A DNA stretch of 64,000 bases from an uncultured Acetobacterium sp. (GTDB taxonomy: Bacteria > Bacillota > Clostridia > Eubacteriales > Eubacteriaceae). The stretch's first letter is position 1; every line of letters begins with the position of its first letter. Shown here in pieces: positions 37,402-47,513 of the stretch. The notes beneath the pieces were generated by a model. It did no database searches, was not told the DNA's origin, and saw only the letters and a list, made by a program, of their open reading frames with translations. Location: positions 310,001-374,000 of the forward strand of contig NZ_OY760905.1 in the NCBI RefSeq assembly GCF_963664135.1. The letters are read 5' to 3'. Both the position numbers and the translations under genes were made by a program.

Positions 37402-37959
37402 ATGGATCCAATTAGTTTAAATGTAGTCGAACTACAGAGTCCAGCGACATCACTGTCAAAGAAAATTGATGCTGTTACGATCAAGCCCACGGCCGACAGC
37501 GTTAATAGCCAAAATGCAACCAATGAAGCGAACAGCTATAACAAATATGATACCATGGAACTCAGTCGGGAATACGTAGGGTATCGGACGAAAAGTGAAA
37601 ATGCAACTGTAAACAGCGATACCGATCAACAGAGTTCAACCGTTGATCAGAAAACCTCCCGGATTCCAGCTGATGAAGACGATGAATCAGCTGAGAAAAA
37701 ACAGACAAAACCCCAGAATACTGAGGAAGAGAACAAAGAAGACGATAGTATTTCCAGCAATCAGTTGGCGGGTTATACCAGTTCAGAGTTGAAAGGGCTG
37801 TTATTGTCTGGAAAAATCACGGTATCTGCTTATAATGATGAAGTCAAAAGTCGACAGGATACCGAAACTAAAGCGGCTGAACAAAAATCGATTGCACAAA
37901 AACCCAAGAAACCAGTGATGGGATTGTCAAATAAACGCGCGGCAAACAGTGTATTTTAG
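37402..37959 (+). CDS. Hypothetical low-complexity protein, 185 aa
   Basis: I do not recognise this protein. Most of it (about residues 20-125) is polar and acidic, rich in Ser, Thr, Asn, Asp, Glu and Gln, and likely unstructured. Two short ordered-looking pieces remain: YDTMELSREYVGYRTK (about 50-65) and SSELKGLLLSGKITVSAYND (about 131-150). The second looks like a small helical binding motif. No signal or membrane segment. The start has AAAGGGG upstream. It is monocistronic. Confidence 0.6.
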   Translation: MDPISLNVVELQSPATSLSKKIDAVTIKPTADSVNSQNATNEANSYNKYDTMELSREYVGYRTKSENATVNSDTDQQSSTVDQKTSRIPADEDDESAEKKQTKPQNTEEENKEDDSISSNQLAGYTSSELKGLLLSGKITVSAYNDEVKSRQDTETKAAEQKSIAQKPKKPVMGLSNKRAANSVF

Positions 37960-38171
37960 ATATTTCGATTAACAACATAAACCATAAAAGGAAGCGAAAG
38001 CCCGGATCTCTATCATCCAGTGGACAGCTTCTTTTTTTTGCTTTGTTGGAGACGCAATGGTTTAACTTTTCCTATTTCATTTTTCTAAAATTCGTGTTAT
38101 ATTATTTCTGTTGCTGAGTTGATTGTCTTGATGGAGCGGCGAATAGAGACACCTTAAAAGGAGAAATGATC

Positions 38172-38459
38172 ATGTTTATTATCTTACTAAATTACACTAA
38201 ACCAATCGAAGCAGTGGAGGCGGTGATCCCCGCCCATATTGACTATCTGGATCATTATTATCAGCTGGATAAATTTGTCTTATCTGGTCGCAAGCGGCCC
38301 CGGACCGGTGGGGTGATTCTCTGTCAGGCTAGCGATAAAGAAGAAGTCTGGACGATTATTGCTGAGGATCCTTTTTTTATTGAAAAGGTAGCCGACTATG
38401 AAGTGTTGGAGTTTCTGCCCACCAAGGCGGCGGTAGGTCTGGAGCGTTATCTGGCATAA
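38172..38459 (+). CDS. YciI-family protein
   Basis: The start is the ATG at 38172, nine bases past AAAAGGAG; an ATG six bases earlier is too close to it. The 95-residue ferredoxin-like fold carries the YciI marks: His near residue 22 in AHIDYLDHYY, then LSGRKRPRTGGVIL and a late DPFF. YciI proteins are small dimeric enzymes of mostly unknown substrate, some acting on chlorinated muconolactones. It shares a bidirectional terminator with the hemerythrin gene. Confidence 0.85.
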   Translation: MFIILLNYTKPIEAVEAVIPAHIDYLDHYYQLDKFVLSGRKRPRTGGVILCQASDKEEVWTIIAEDPFFIEKVADYEVLEFLPTKAAVGLERYLA

Positions 38460-38497
38460 CAATAATTACACAAGGTTAAATAGTAACCTCTAAAAAG

Positions 38498-38530
38498 AAA
38501 AAACCTTCCGATAATTGGAAGGTTTTTTTT
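38498..38530 (+). terminator. Intrinsic terminator, bidirectional
   Basis: AAAAAACCTTCC pairs with GGAAGGTTTTTT across a 7-base loop between the converging yciI-like and hemerythrin genes. Confidence 0.88.
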
Positions 38531-38532
38531 AT

Positions 38533-38931
38533 TCAGGCTTTAGAGTAGGCACCGATTTTTTTATCCATGCCGGAAATGTGCTTGGTCAGCCAGTCGACGA
38601 CCATTTGATTGGCATTGATGATAACCGAAATATTGCCGCCGGATGTATCATAAGCGGTTTTTAATTTGGCCAGTTCACTGACAAACGCTTTGTGAGCCGC
38701 CTGCTGTTCGGCCAGGCCGGGGTATTTGATGGATGTCATGTAACTTTCTTCATCACTAAAATGTTGCTTAGTGTACGCATCAAGAAAATTAAGTAAGTCT
38801 CCGACTACTTCTTTAGATTTGCCATTTTTTCCGGCTTCAAAAAGTTCATCTGCCATTTTAAATAATTGTTGGTGCTGTCCGTCAATGCTGTTGACACCAA
38901 CTGATAAATCCTGGGTCCATACGATTGCCAT
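38533..38931 (-). CDS. Bacteriohemerythrin
   Basis: A 132-residue four-helix bundle of the hemerythrin family. By eye the di-iron ligands are His20, His57, Glu61 (HFSDEE), His80, His118 and Asp123 (HISGMD). The position four residues before His80, usually a His, is Gln76, so one of the seven ligands appears replaced. Hemerythrins bind oxygen or nitric oxide and in anaerobes serve oxygen sensing or scavenging. It lies next to a chemoreceptor on the same strand but is separated by 220 bases. Confidence 0.9.
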   Translation of the reverse strand: MAIVWTQDLSVGVNSIDGQHQQLFKMADELFEAGKNGKSKEVVGDLLNFLDAYTKQHFSDEESYMTSIKYPGLAEQQAAHKAFVSELAKLKTAYDTSGGNISVIINANQMVVDWLTKHISGMDKKIGAYSKA

Positions 38932-39153
38932 AGTTTAAATCCTCCTGCGTGCAAAAAATTATGTTAGACTGCTATTAGTAAATTTACATGTCAAAATTAT
39001 AACCTTAATTAAAGTCAAAATCAAGAGTGATTCTATATTAAATTTAAAAAATCACCAGCGATCCTATTTGAATCACCAGTGATTAGTTTTTTTTAGAGTT
39101 TTTTTAATTCATTAAGCTTGGCTATTAATTAGTGAACAGGTTTATTGTTATCA

Positions 39154-42100
39154 TTAGTACTTATCATGTTCCCAATTGTCCAGTTCAATCCGAGGTTCAG
39201 TTGGAGCTACTGGTTCCGTTTTAGGTTGAGGCTTGGTCGGTGCTGAGGCAACATGCCCCCTGTCGGTCTTAATGGTGAAAGTGCCAACCATCTGTTTAAG
39301 CATTTCGGCCTGGCCAGAGAGTTCTTCGCTGGCGGCAGCACTTTCCTCAGCCGTCGCCGAGTTGGTCTGAACCACCTGAGAAACTTGTTCAATGCCTTGG
39401 GTGATCTGGGCGATTTCGGAAGCCTGATCGTTAGAAGCCCGGGCGATATTGCCCACCAGACTGGTGACTTTTTCAATATCAGCCAGGATCTGAGTCAAAC
39501 TTTCGGCAGTTTCATCAGCGATTTTAGAACCAACCGAAACCTTATCAATGGAGCCTTCAATCAGTCCGGTTGTTTCTTTGGCCGCTTCGGCACTACGGGC
39601 AGCCAGAGTACGGACCTCCTCGGCGACGACGGCAAAGCCCTTACCGTGCTGTCCGGCGCGAGCCGCTTCCACTGCTGCATTCAATGCTAGAATGTTTGTC
39701 TGGAAGGCGATATCATCGATAACCTTGATGATTTTGGAAATACTCTGAGAGGAGACATTAATGTCCACCATTGCCGTAACCATATTATTCATTCGGGCAT
39801 TGCCAATTTCGGCATTGTTGCGAACCTCAATGGAACGCTGATTGGCTTCATTGGCCCGAACTGCATTCTGTTTGGTTTCCTGAGCAACCTCGTCAATGGA
39901 AGCGGTCAGTTCTTGAATGGCACTGGCTTGTTCCGTTGCGCCCTGCGCCAAAGCCTGGCCCCCGTCGGAAATCTGACGGGCACCGCTTTCAACCTGTCCG
40001 GCCGCATTGTTGATATCGAACATGGTGGTGCTGAGGCTGGATGTAATACGATTGAGGGCTGTTTTAATCGCTTCGAAATCGCCTAGATAGAAGCGGGTGA
40101 TTTCCTGATTCAGGTTACCGCGACCAATTTCTTCCAGCGTTTCGGTAATTTCTGAGACGTAATCTTTCAGGAAGGCAATGGTCTGGTTCATGTCTTCTTT
40201 GATCTGGCCATGCTGGCCTTTAAAGTTGCCGGTCATGGTCGTGTTCAGATTTCCTTGAGCCAATTCTTTCAGAGTTGCCGATGCAGCATTGATGGGCTCA
40301 ATGACCACGTCCAGGGTCTGGTTAAAACCTTCCACTACCTTGGCATATTCGCCTTGGAACTTGGTCACATCGCCCCGGTTGGTCAGATCGCCTTCAACGG
40401 CAATCCGGGTCATGGTCTGGGTTTCGGCCACCAACAGCGTAATGCTCTCGATCATAGAGATAAAGCTTGGTATCAGTGCGTCATTGTCGCTGCGCTGTCC
40501 GATTTCTTTCAGGTTTTCCAGATCACAAAGATCTCCGACAGCGATGTTGGTGGCAATTTCCACAATATGAGTCAGCTGAGCATGAACTTCGTTAATGGAT
40601 TCAGAAATTTCTAAGTAAATACCTGCATAAGTACCTTCAATCTTCTGATTCAGATCATTTACTGACATCAAACCGAGCACATGACTGCCTTCAGTAAGGG
40701 CGCCCAACCCGTCGATACAGGCATTAATGCTGTTTTTAAGATCGTTAAAATCCCCTTTATAGTCGGTCGTTATTTTTGGAGGGATGACGCCATTGCCAAT
40801 CCGCTCAATAGCTTTACTGGCAACTTTAAGTGGTTTCACAAAGGTATTGACCATGTTGTTCAGACTGACAATCATGTCTTTGAAGGCACCAACATACTCG
40901 GTGGTATTGCCCCGGTAGTTCAGTTGCCCTTCCTGAGCAGCAGTGCCAATTTTTTTGATTCCCTCGTTGACCTTATTCATTTCGGAAACCACATCAATTA
41001 GCGAGTATGCCAGTACATCCTTGTCCGATTGGGGGATGATCGCGACCGCGAAATCACCTTCGGATAAACGGCGGGCGGCATCGGCCTGGTCTTTGCGGTT
41101 TTCAATGATGGTTTCAAAGGAATCCATCAGGGCACCAATTTCGTCTTCACTGGAGGAGGAAATGGTCAGATCCACATTACCCAGTGCCATCTGATCGGCT
41201 AATGCGGTTAATTCCACAATCGGTTTGGTGATCCGTTTGGCTAGAATATAAGCCGCTGCGCCACCAAGTAAGAGCACAATCAGGGAGATCAACAATGTGA
41301 TGTTTCTTAAATGAATCATTGGTGCCAACACATCACTTTCATACTGGGCAATGACCAGGGTCCAGTTGGTTCCCGGAATGGGAGCAGTGGCACCAATTTT
41401 GGTTGCACCATTTAAGCTATAGGTGAGCATGCTAGTTTGTCCAGCACCCATTTCTTTAAAGGCCATGCCAAGATCTTTCCAGGCACCATTGCTTTCGATT
41501 TCGTCAAATACATTGGTCTGATTCATGATGACTTCATCATCGGGGTGGGCCATAAAGCCACCCTCGGCGTTAACGACGAACCCATATTGACGGACTCCAT
41601 CTCCCATGGCATCAGTGGTATCTTTTAAAAAGGTGGGATCTCGTCGACCGACTAATAATCCGACCACCTGTCCATTGTTTTTAATTGGAGCGACATCAAA
41701 GACCACCGGCTTCAGGGTCACTTTGCTGATGGCCACATCGGAAATAGCGGTTTCGCCTTTAAAACCATCGGTGTACCAAAACTGCCCGGCTGAGTCAAAC
41801 TCGCCGCCGCCCACCAGGTATTTAGCATGACCATCCATGTTCATGACGGCAATATCCTGATAGCCCAGTTTTTCAGCATCGCCAGCAATGGCAGCTACCT
41901 GGGTGTTCCAGTCCATGCTGGCGACACCGCTGCGCAGGGTGACCTCATCCAGGGTGGCGAGATTTCCGGCAATGATGGCACCCACGTGGGATGCACCTTC
42001 GTTGGTGTATTTTTGGGCATCGGTATTGGATTGTTCCAGCAGCGCCGATGAGCCCATATTATAAGATAGAATACCAAGTGCGATGACGGCAACAGCCAGG

Positions 42101-42228
42101 ATAGCCAGGGTGAAACCAAGTAGTTTGGTGGACAGATGTTTTTTTATGATTCTCCTGCTTTTGCCATCGGCTACTTCAGCCGCCAGGATCAGCGTGTTGT
42201 CAATTTCAATGCGTTCTTTTTCTTCCAT
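39154..42228 (-). CDS. Methyl-accepting chemotaxis protein, dCache sensor with many HAMP-like modules
   Basis: The 1024-residue receptor has a 36-residue cytoplasmic N-terminus, a membrane helix (about 37-57), a dCache sensor (about 65-300, with [15 protein letters not shown] and [15 protein letters not shown]), and a second membrane helix near 305-330. A long array of HAMP-like modules runs to about 720 and the signalling hairpin ([19 protein letters not shown]) follows. A 40-residue proline-rich tail ends in NWEHDKY. It resembles the receptor at 20546 through the cytoplasmic half but the sensor halves differ, suggesting a shared signalling core with different ligands. Confidence 0.93.
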   Translation of the reverse strand: MEEKERIEIDNTLILAAEVADGKSRRIIKKHLSTKLLGFTLAILAVAVIALGILSYNMGSSALLEQSNTDAQKYTNEGASHVGAIIAGNLATLDEVTLRSGVASMDWNTQVAAIAGDAEKLGYQDIAVMNMDGHAKYLVGGGEFDSAGQFWYTDGFKGETAISDVAISKVTLKPVVFDVAPIKNNGQVVGLLVGRRDPTFLKDTTDAMGDGVRQYGFVVNAEGGFMAHPDDEVIMNQTNVFDEIESNGAWKDLGMAFKEMGAGQTSMLTYSLNGATKIGATAPIPGTNWTLVIAQYESDVLAPMIHLRNITLLISLIVLLLGGAAAYILAKRITKPIVELTALADQMALGNVDLTISSSSEDEIGALMDSFETIIENRKDQADAARRLSEGDFAVAIIPQSDKDVLAYSLIDVVSEMNKVNEGIKKIGTAAQEGQLNYRGNTTEYVGAFKDMIVSLNNMVNTFVKPLKVASKAIERIGNGVIPPKITTDYKGDFNDLKNSINACIDGLGALTEGSHVLGLMSVNDLNQKIEGTYAGIYLEISESINEVHAQLTHIVEIATNIAVGDLCDLENLKEIGQRSDNDALIPSFISMIESITLLVAETQTMTRIAVEGDLTNRGDVTKFQGEYAKVVEGFNQTLDVVIEPINAASATLKELAQGNLNTTMTGNFKGQHGQIKEDMNQTIAFLKDYVSEITETLEEIGRGNLNQEITRFYLGDFEAIKTALNRITSSLSTTMFDINNAAGQVESGARQISDGGQALAQGATEQASAIQELTASIDEVAQETKQNAVRANEANQRSIEVRNNAEIGNARMNNMVTAMVDINVSSQSISKIIKVIDDIAFQTNILALNAAVEAARAGQHGKGFAVVAEEVRTLAARSAEAAKETTGLIEGSIDKVSVGSKIADETAESLTQILADIEKVTSLVGNIARASNDQASEIAQITQGIEQVSQVVQTNSATAEESAAASEELSGQAEMLKQMVGTFTIKTDRGHVASAPTKPQPKTEPVAPTEPRIELDNWEHDKY

Positions 42229-42727
42229 GTTTAACCTGCTTTCTTCTGTTTTTTACTTTAATAGTTTCTTATGATTTTTCAACTTCAAGCTCAATTCTGT
42301 AGAATTGTCACACAACCTGGGTTGAACTCGGTGTTGCATGGGGCCATAAGGCAGTTGCTGAGTAAACTGCAAGCGGTGGGGAAGCCATACTTGTTTCACA
42401 AACATGAATGAATCTTAAAAATACTATATAAGCAATATCTATTATACCGATTAGCTAGATTAATTACCAGAGATATTGTTAAAAAAAACACAAAATATTA
42501 ATCACAAAATGCAACTTTTGTAAAGAATGCGAAAAATTGTATCATCCTGGCTTGTCAAAATAATGGTTCTGTAACAATCGCAAAAAATTACACTTGTCTC
42601 TAACCAATAAAACCTTTATGATTATTTAAGATTAAATGAACAATAAAAGAGATAATTGAATATAAATCTTTAATTAAAATTAATTAAGTCGGAATAAGCA
42701 ACATTACTAAAAACGGTGGAGGTCGCG
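42229..42727. other. Divergent region with an unexplained G-rich, structured block
   Basis: No protein gene in 499 bases between the chemoreceptor (minus) and the first HTH gene (plus). Around 42300-42410 the DNA is much more GC-rich than the AT-rich rest. It has short inverted repeats (AACC-TG-GGTT at 42315, GCAGTT...AACTGC at 42352-42371) and a run GCGGTGGGGAAGCC. On the minus strand this would fall in the chemoreceptor leader. It matched no riboswitch consensus I know. Confidence 0.35.
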
Positions 42728-44209
42728 ATGTCATTACTTAGTAAAAAAATAGAAGAATATATTCTGGAAAGCGGTGAAACGGTTCAGTCTCTGGCTGAAA
42801 TGGGGAACTTCAACCGCACCACCCTGCAACGGGTTAAGTCCGGGGAACGGTTACCCACCCGGGCTTTTTTTAAAAAAATGACTAAAGTCCTACGGCTTTC
42901 AACCACCGAAGAGGCGGAATTGGAAACCTTGTTGGAAATTGCCCAGGTTGGGGAAGGGACTTATGCCAACCGGCAAAAGATCATCGAGCTCATTGAAACC
43001 ATCTCCGAATTAACCGAGTACAAAATCCCCTTTTCAAAGGAACTCCGTCAAAAAGAATCAATTGAAAATAGCAGTGATTTTGCTAAACAAATTCAGATCG
43101 CTTCCGGAAAAAAACAGGTATTAGGCATGATCGAAAACTGCATTGACCAGGAATTATTTCAGGAAGCCGATCCAACCGTGAAGTTGGCCATTCCTTACAG
43201 TTTCCAAGCAGTTTATGATTATCTTTTTCAGCAGATGATGGGGAATAAAAAACAGTTGAATCTTCAGGATGTGCTAAATTTACGTCGGTCCTTTGACGAC
43301 ACCGTAGCTGACCCAATGCTGGGAGCGCTTAAACATTTGATTGCCCTGACCTTACTGGACAATGTGAATTATCAGTCTCATTGCTATGTTTATCACTCCG
43401 AAACAAGGATGACCGGTCCGGAAATCAGTGCCTTATTTCCTTATTTCATTTTGACTACCAGTGCCGTAATCACCATTTCCCGGGATTTGAACCAGGCCGT
43501 TTTATATCTGGATCCTGGTTTTCGGGAACTATATGCCAACTGCTTCCAGGAAATGATCGCATCCACCAGACCTTTTATTCTGGAGAGCAATGATCTTTTC
43601 AAGGTTTTTGATCTGGATCGGAAATTTAAGGTGGAAGTGATCGTTGAACCTTTGCCCTGTTTTGCGTATTATACCGACCGGGAGCTGCTGGAAATTAAAC
43701 TGAATAAAGATTTTCCCTATTATGAACCACTGCTGAACGCAGTTGACCAATATTACAATTATTTCAGACAAGTCAGCAGGGACATGTTAAATATTTTTTC
43801 CCTAAAAAATCTGCGACAGTTTATGACAGATGGCAGTCTTGTTTTTCCAGAAGAAATTTATCATCCGCTAACCCCGCTTGAACGGCTGACTATCTTAAAA
43901 CTGGTTCGGGATGATCTGTTTTATAATCGGCGTATCCTCTTCGCCCTCGATGACGATAAGCTATTGTTAAATTCGGCGGTGGAGTTTATCTATGAAAGCA
44001 GGGACTGTTTACGTTTGGTGCTTCATTATAAAATTAATGGCCGGGTAGTTTATAAAACCATCGAACTCCGGGAATCCGGTGTTATTGCGGCCTTTGCAGA
44101 TTTTTTTGCCAGCCTTCCGGGCAGTGATTACGTTTTATCCAACGAAACCACGCTGATGGAAATGGATGCCCTGATACGGGATTATGAACCAGAAGTACCC
44201 TGCAAATGA
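42728..44209 (+). CDS. HTH protein A, long C-terminal domain of unknown type
   Basis: From the ATG at 42728 (GGTGGAGG site) the product is 493 residues. Residues 17-45 form a helix-turn-helix of XRE character (SLAEMGNFNRTTLQRVKSG). The remaining 430 residues match no domain I recognise. Predicted helices dominate, with aromatic-rich motifs such as VVEPLPCFAYY-type and YYNYFRQVSRDM, and no membrane segment. A paralogue of the same length lies at 49011, with near-identical stretches such as NRQKIIELIETISELTEYK. It is probably a transcription regulator with a large sensor or dimerisation half. Confidence 0.7.
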   Translation: MSLLSKKIEEYILESGETVQSLAEMGNFNRTTLQRVKSGERLPTRAFFKKMTKVLRLSTTEEAELETLLEIAQVGEGTYANRQKIIELIETISELTEYKIPFSKELRQKESIENSSDFAKQIQIASGKKQVLGMIENCIDQELFQEADPTVKLAIPYSFQAVYDYLFQQMMGNKKQLNLQDVLNLRRSFDDTVADPMLGALKHLIALTLLDNVNYQSHCYVYHSETRMTGPEISALFPYFILTTSAVITISRDLNQAVLYLDPGFRELYANCFQEMIASTRPFILESNDLFKVFDLDRKFKVEVIVEPLPCFAYYTDRELLEIKLNKDFPYYEPLLNAVDQYYNYFRQVSRDMLNIFSLKNLRQFMTDGSLVFPEEIYHPLTPLERLTILKLVRDDLFYNRRILFALDDDKLLLNSAVEFIYESRDCLRLVLHYKINGRVVYKTIELRESGVIAAFADFFASLPGSDYVLSNETTLMEMDALIRDYEPEVPCK

Positions 44210-44236
44210 GTACTGATGCTCATTTCTCAGTAAGAC

Positions 44237-44266
44237 TTGTCGAATGATCACAAATGGGTTTATAAT
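44237..44266 (+). promoter_or_regulatory. Predicted promoter of the MORN gene
   Basis: TTGTCG (44237-44242) and a perfect TATAAT (44261-44266) with 18-base spacing lie 33 bases before the start codon. Confidence 0.55.
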
Positions 44267-44298
44267 AGAGCTATCAATCCATTAAAAGTGAGGTAGAT

Positions 44299-44925
44299 AT
44301 GGGCGGCATTATTTTTCTGGTCTTGGCGGTCATCATTGGCGTTGGCATCTGGCTCTATCTGACAGCTCAAAAAAACGGCGATTCAGACAGCCAGCAGCCA
44401 CTGACAAAAATACCCTGCCAGGACGGTTATATCATCGGTTATTATGTCGGCAGCCGTTTTTTCGGCCAGCGTTTTATTAACAACCGGCTGACCTCGGAAG
44501 GGATTTTTGTCAATACCATACAGGTCGGACCGGGTAAAGAATATTTCGAAAACGGTCTTCTGAAATATGAAGGTAATTTTGCCAATGGGCTGGCCTCAGG
44601 GCAGGGGAAACTCTATGAGGAAAATGGCAAACTTAAATATATCGGCAATTTTACCAATGGTTATGCCTCGGGTCAGGGACGCATCTTTGACGCCAACGGC
44701 AAACTTAAATGTGAAGGCAATTTTGCCCGGCTTCCCAGCAATCAGGAAAATATCAAAGATCCTTCGGTTCCGAATGGTTATTGCAAAGAATATTACGACA
44801 ATGGTCAGCTGAAATATGAAGGTGACTTTGTCAATGGTGTCTGGCATGGGGAAGGACGTTCCTATGACCGGAATGGCCGACTGATCTTTAAAGGAAAATT
44901 CGCATATGGGAAACCGGCACAATAA
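44299..44925 (+). CDS. Membrane-anchored MORN-repeat protein
   Basis: A 208-residue protein with one N-terminal membrane helix (about 2-23) and then at least five MORN-like repeats of about 23 residues. Their consensus is 'ENG.LKYEGNF.NG.ASGQG', near residues 75-205. One repeat is interrupted by an eleven-residue insertion (LPSNQENIKDP). MORN repeats form beta sheets that bind lipid or protein partners. The role is unknown. It has its own promoter and a strong terminator shared with the next gene. Confidence 0.85.
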   Translation: MGGIIFLVLAVIIGVGIWLYLTAQKNGDSDSQQPLTKIPCQDGYIIGYYVGSRFFGQRFINNRLTSEGIFVNTIQVGPGKEYFENGLLKYEGNFANGLASGQGKLYEENGKLKYIGNFTNGYASGQGRIFDANGKLKCEGNFARLPSNQENIKDPSVPNGYCKEYYDNGQLKYEGDFVNGVWHGEGRSYDRNGRLIFKGKFAYGKPAQ

Positions 44926-44935
44926 TTGTCTACTT

Positions 44936-44978
44936 AAAAAGCACCAGCGCCGGTCAATGATCAGCGCTGGTGCTTTTT
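44936..44978 (+). terminator. Intrinsic terminator, bidirectional
   Basis: A perfect 15-bp stem AAAAAGCACCAGCGC / GCGCTGGTGCTTTTT with a 13-base loop. It overlaps the last codon of the converging EFR1 gene by two bases. Confidence 0.88.
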
Positions 44979-45807
44979 ATTTAATCAGAACTTCGATGTT
45001 GAATCCTTTTCCCGGCCCTTTATATCGGGGATACTTATTAACATCTTCAGAACCTTCACCCAGAAGGATCGCAGCAGTGGGACATTGACTGTAACACCGG
45101 AGACAAAGGGCACAGCCGTTGGAAAAGAACAGGTCATTTTGACGTTGCAGGATATTCCCGGTCGGGCAAATCCGTTGGCATTTTCCGCATAAGATGCAGC
45201 GTTGCGGGTTAACCCGGAGTTCCTTACTGGCCTTAGCGATCACCGTATCAATGTGACGCCGTTGCAGTCCCCCTAAAAAATGTCCCAAGGGGTTGTTGCC
45301 GGTGATATGTTTTTTCCCAGCGATGATCTCCCGGGTAAAACCAGCCACTCGGGGCAGGGTTTTCTCAAGAAGACGGTCCAGCCGCTGATCATTTTTGGGG
45401 GGATAAAATTTAAATTGTGGTAAATGGAGGTTATTCATCATCCGAAAATGTCGGGCGTGTTGGACAGTATACGCCTTTTGCTTAAAAATTTGACTGATTG
45501 TCCAGGCGGTATCGCCAGAAGCCATGGCCTGGGTAGCAAAGATACTGATCGTCTGATGGCCATTAGATAACGGAAAGGTATGAACGAAATCCATCATCGG
45601 ACGAGGCGCCGTCGAACCATAAACTGGAAACCCCAGAATGATATGATCCGCTTCCGAAACATGGGTCAAGACATCCTCAATCATCAGGGTTTCAATGGAA
45701 TAACAACTTACCTGAATTTTGTTCTCCTGGAGTATGTCAGCAATCCGGGTTGCTACCCACCAGGTATTACCGGTTCCGCTGAAGTAATAAATGACACAAT
45801 TTTTCAA
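44977..45807 (-). CDS. EFR1-family flavodoxin-ferredoxin protein
   Basis: The start is best placed at the TTG at 45807, where GGGAGG sits 6 bases upstream and the N-terminus becomes the flavodoxin strand VIYYFSGTGNTWWVA, the FMN phosphate loop. The product is 276 residues. The C-terminal part has two 4Fe-4S motifs, CILCGKCQRICP and CALCLRCYSQCP. Such EFR1 proteins probably pass electrons between FMN and two clusters in anaerobes; partners are unknown. It is opposite in strand to the signalling genes around it. Confidence 0.87.
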   Translation of the reverse strand: MKNCVIYYFSGTGNTWWVATRIADILQENKIQVSCYSIETLMIEDVLTHVSEADHIILGFPVYGSTAPRPMMDFVHTFPLSNGHQTISIFATQAMASGDTAWTISQIFKQKAYTVQHARHFRMMNNLHLPQFKFYPPKNDQRLDRLLEKTLPRVAGFTREIIAGKKHITGNNPLGHFLGGLQRRHIDTVIAKASKELRVNPQRCILCGKCQRICPTGNILQRQNDLFFSNGCALCLRCYSQCPTAAILLGEGSEDVNKYPRYKGPGKGFNIEVLIK

Positions 45808-46074
45808 ATGATACCTCCCTGATTTAAAGTCCTTGTGTATACCATTACAATACCAGTTTGTCAGGTCAGGGTCAATGAAAATTGATGAAGACGGACTGTT
45901 TACGAGTAAAATAGGAGTCAATGGGTTTTCATTTAGATTGACTCTGATATAACTTGTTTATTTTTGAAGATAGTGCTATCATAAAAAAAAGAATTTCGTT
46001 ACAAAACAGTAGAGTAGCTTACAGTATTTTATCAAATGACTAATTCTAATAACCAATGAAAGGAGGGAAATGCT

Positions 46075-47286
46075 ATGTTTATTGCAAGACAACCGATTTT
46101 TAATGCTGAATTGAAGGTTTACGGGTATGAATTGCTTTTTCGGTTAAACAGTCAATCATCACAATTTGGCGGAGTATCCTCCCATGGTGCCACAGCTGCG
46201 GTTATTACCGGTTTATATGAATCAGGTTTGGAAAATATCGTTGAAGACAAGTTTGCATTCATTAATTTTGATGAGATATTCATCCATTCCAACGCCCTGG
46301 AATTAATCGAGCCGGATCGCATGGTGGTGGAAATGCTTGAAAAAATTAAAATCGATCAAAACTTACTGGAACGCTTGACGGATATTAAAGCGAAGGGTTA
46401 TAAAATTGCGTTGGACGATTTTGAAGAATCCTATCAAACCTATCCCTTGAGTCCCTTGGCAGATATTATCAAATATGACCTGATCGTCACGCCGTTGGAC
46501 ACCATCGTTGCAGACACGGCGGTGGCCATTGCCCAGGGAAAAGTACTTTTAGCCGAAAAGGTGGAAACGCATGATGAGTTTGTCAAAGCCAAAGAAATGG
46601 GATTCACCCTATTTCAGGGCTATTTTTTCAGTAAACCCAGCATCGCCGGACAATCCTGCAGTAAAGCTCCAACGAAACTGCAATACTTCCGTTTGATCAC
46701 GGAAATTAAGAAAGAAGATCCATCCTATGAGGTGCTGGCTGAAATGATCCAGCAGGATGTCACCTTGTCTTATCGGGTTATTCGCATGGCCAGTATCAGG
46801 TCTGGAAACGATCTGGTGAGTTCGATTAAATATGCGCTGGCCTATATGGGACTCAACGAAATCGAACGGTGGCTAAATATTCTAATGCTTCAGGATTTAG
46901 GAAAGGAAAAACCAGGGGAGCTGATGAAAATATCTGTCATTCGCAGTCGTTTTGCTGAAAAACTGGCAAATCGCGCCGGTTTGGGTACTAACTATCAGCA
47001 TGCGGCATCCATTATGGGGCTGTTTAGCACCCTTGATGGCATATTAGATCAATCCATGGAAGAAGCCCTGACAGGAATTGCGTTGCCGGCATCCATATCT
47101 GATGCCTTACTCCATCATACCGGTAGCCTTTATCCGATTTACGAATTAATGCTGGCTTATGAAAAAGGCGAGTGGCTGGTAACCGATCAGTATACTGAGT
47201 ATTTGAACATTGATCCTTTTTCGTTGTATCGGGATTACCGGGAAGCGATTCAATGGGCAAATCATGTTATTTCTGATATGTCCTGA
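46075..47286 (+). CDS. EAL-HDOD signalling protein, first copy
   Basis: The 403-residue protein joins an EAL-type domain (about 1-195) to an HDOD domain (about 200-400). It belongs to the YuxH/CdgJ-like group: MFIARQPIF start, YGYELLFR for the EAL motif, ALDDFEES for DDFGTG, LLAEKVET and FQGYFFSKP. Several catalytic residues remain but the N-x-S metal ligand region is changed (FINFDEIF), so c-di-GMP hydrolysis is uncertain and it may only bind the signal. HDOD domains link such proteins to motility and regulator networks. The next gene is a tandem paralogue. Confidence 0.88.
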   Translation: MFIARQPIFNAELKVYGYELLFRLNSQSSQFGGVSSHGATAAVITGLYESGLENIVEDKFAFINFDEIFIHSNALELIEPDRMVVEMLEKIKIDQNLLERLTDIKAKGYKIALDDFEESYQTYPLSPLADIIKYDLIVTPLDTIVADTAVAIAQGKVLLAEKVETHDEFVKAKEMGFTLFQGYFFSKPSIAGQSCSKAPTKLQYFRLITEIKKEDPSYEVLAEMIQQDVTLSYRVIRMASIRSGNDLVSSIKYALAYMGLNEIERWLNILMLQDLGKEKPGELMKISVIRSRFAEKLANRAGLGTNYQHAASIMGLFSTLDGILDQSMEEALTGIALPASISDALLHHTGSLYPIYELMLAYEKGEWLVTDQYTEYLNIDPFSLYRDYREAIQWANHVISDMS

Positions 47287-47306
47287 AATAATGTTAAATG
47301 AGATTA

Positions 47307-47345
47307 AACACATGGCAAAAGAATATTTTGGCCATGTGTTTTTTT
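47307..47345 (+). terminator. Intrinsic terminator after the first EAL-HDOD gene
   Basis: AAACACATGGC pairs with GCCATGTGTTT, followed by T residues, so the two paralogues have separate transcripts. Confidence 0.85.
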
Positions 47346-47513
47346 TGGTCAGTGAAGTGCAGATCACTTTTTAATTATCGCTTAACATCCATAAAAAAAG
47401 ATTTGAGTTAATAAAAAACTTGTATTTAATGAAACAAAATGATATCATTATACTATTGTAACTTGGAATTGTGCTTGACGAAAAGAGCATAAATAATTAT
47501 CCAGGAGGCCCCT

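Noticed and set aside
39154-39180. C-terminal NWEHDKY of the second chemoreceptor as a CheR/CheB tether
   Set aside because: The enteric tether is NWETF with an aromatic three residues after Trp; here the aromatic is five residues after it, so the resemblance is probably chance.
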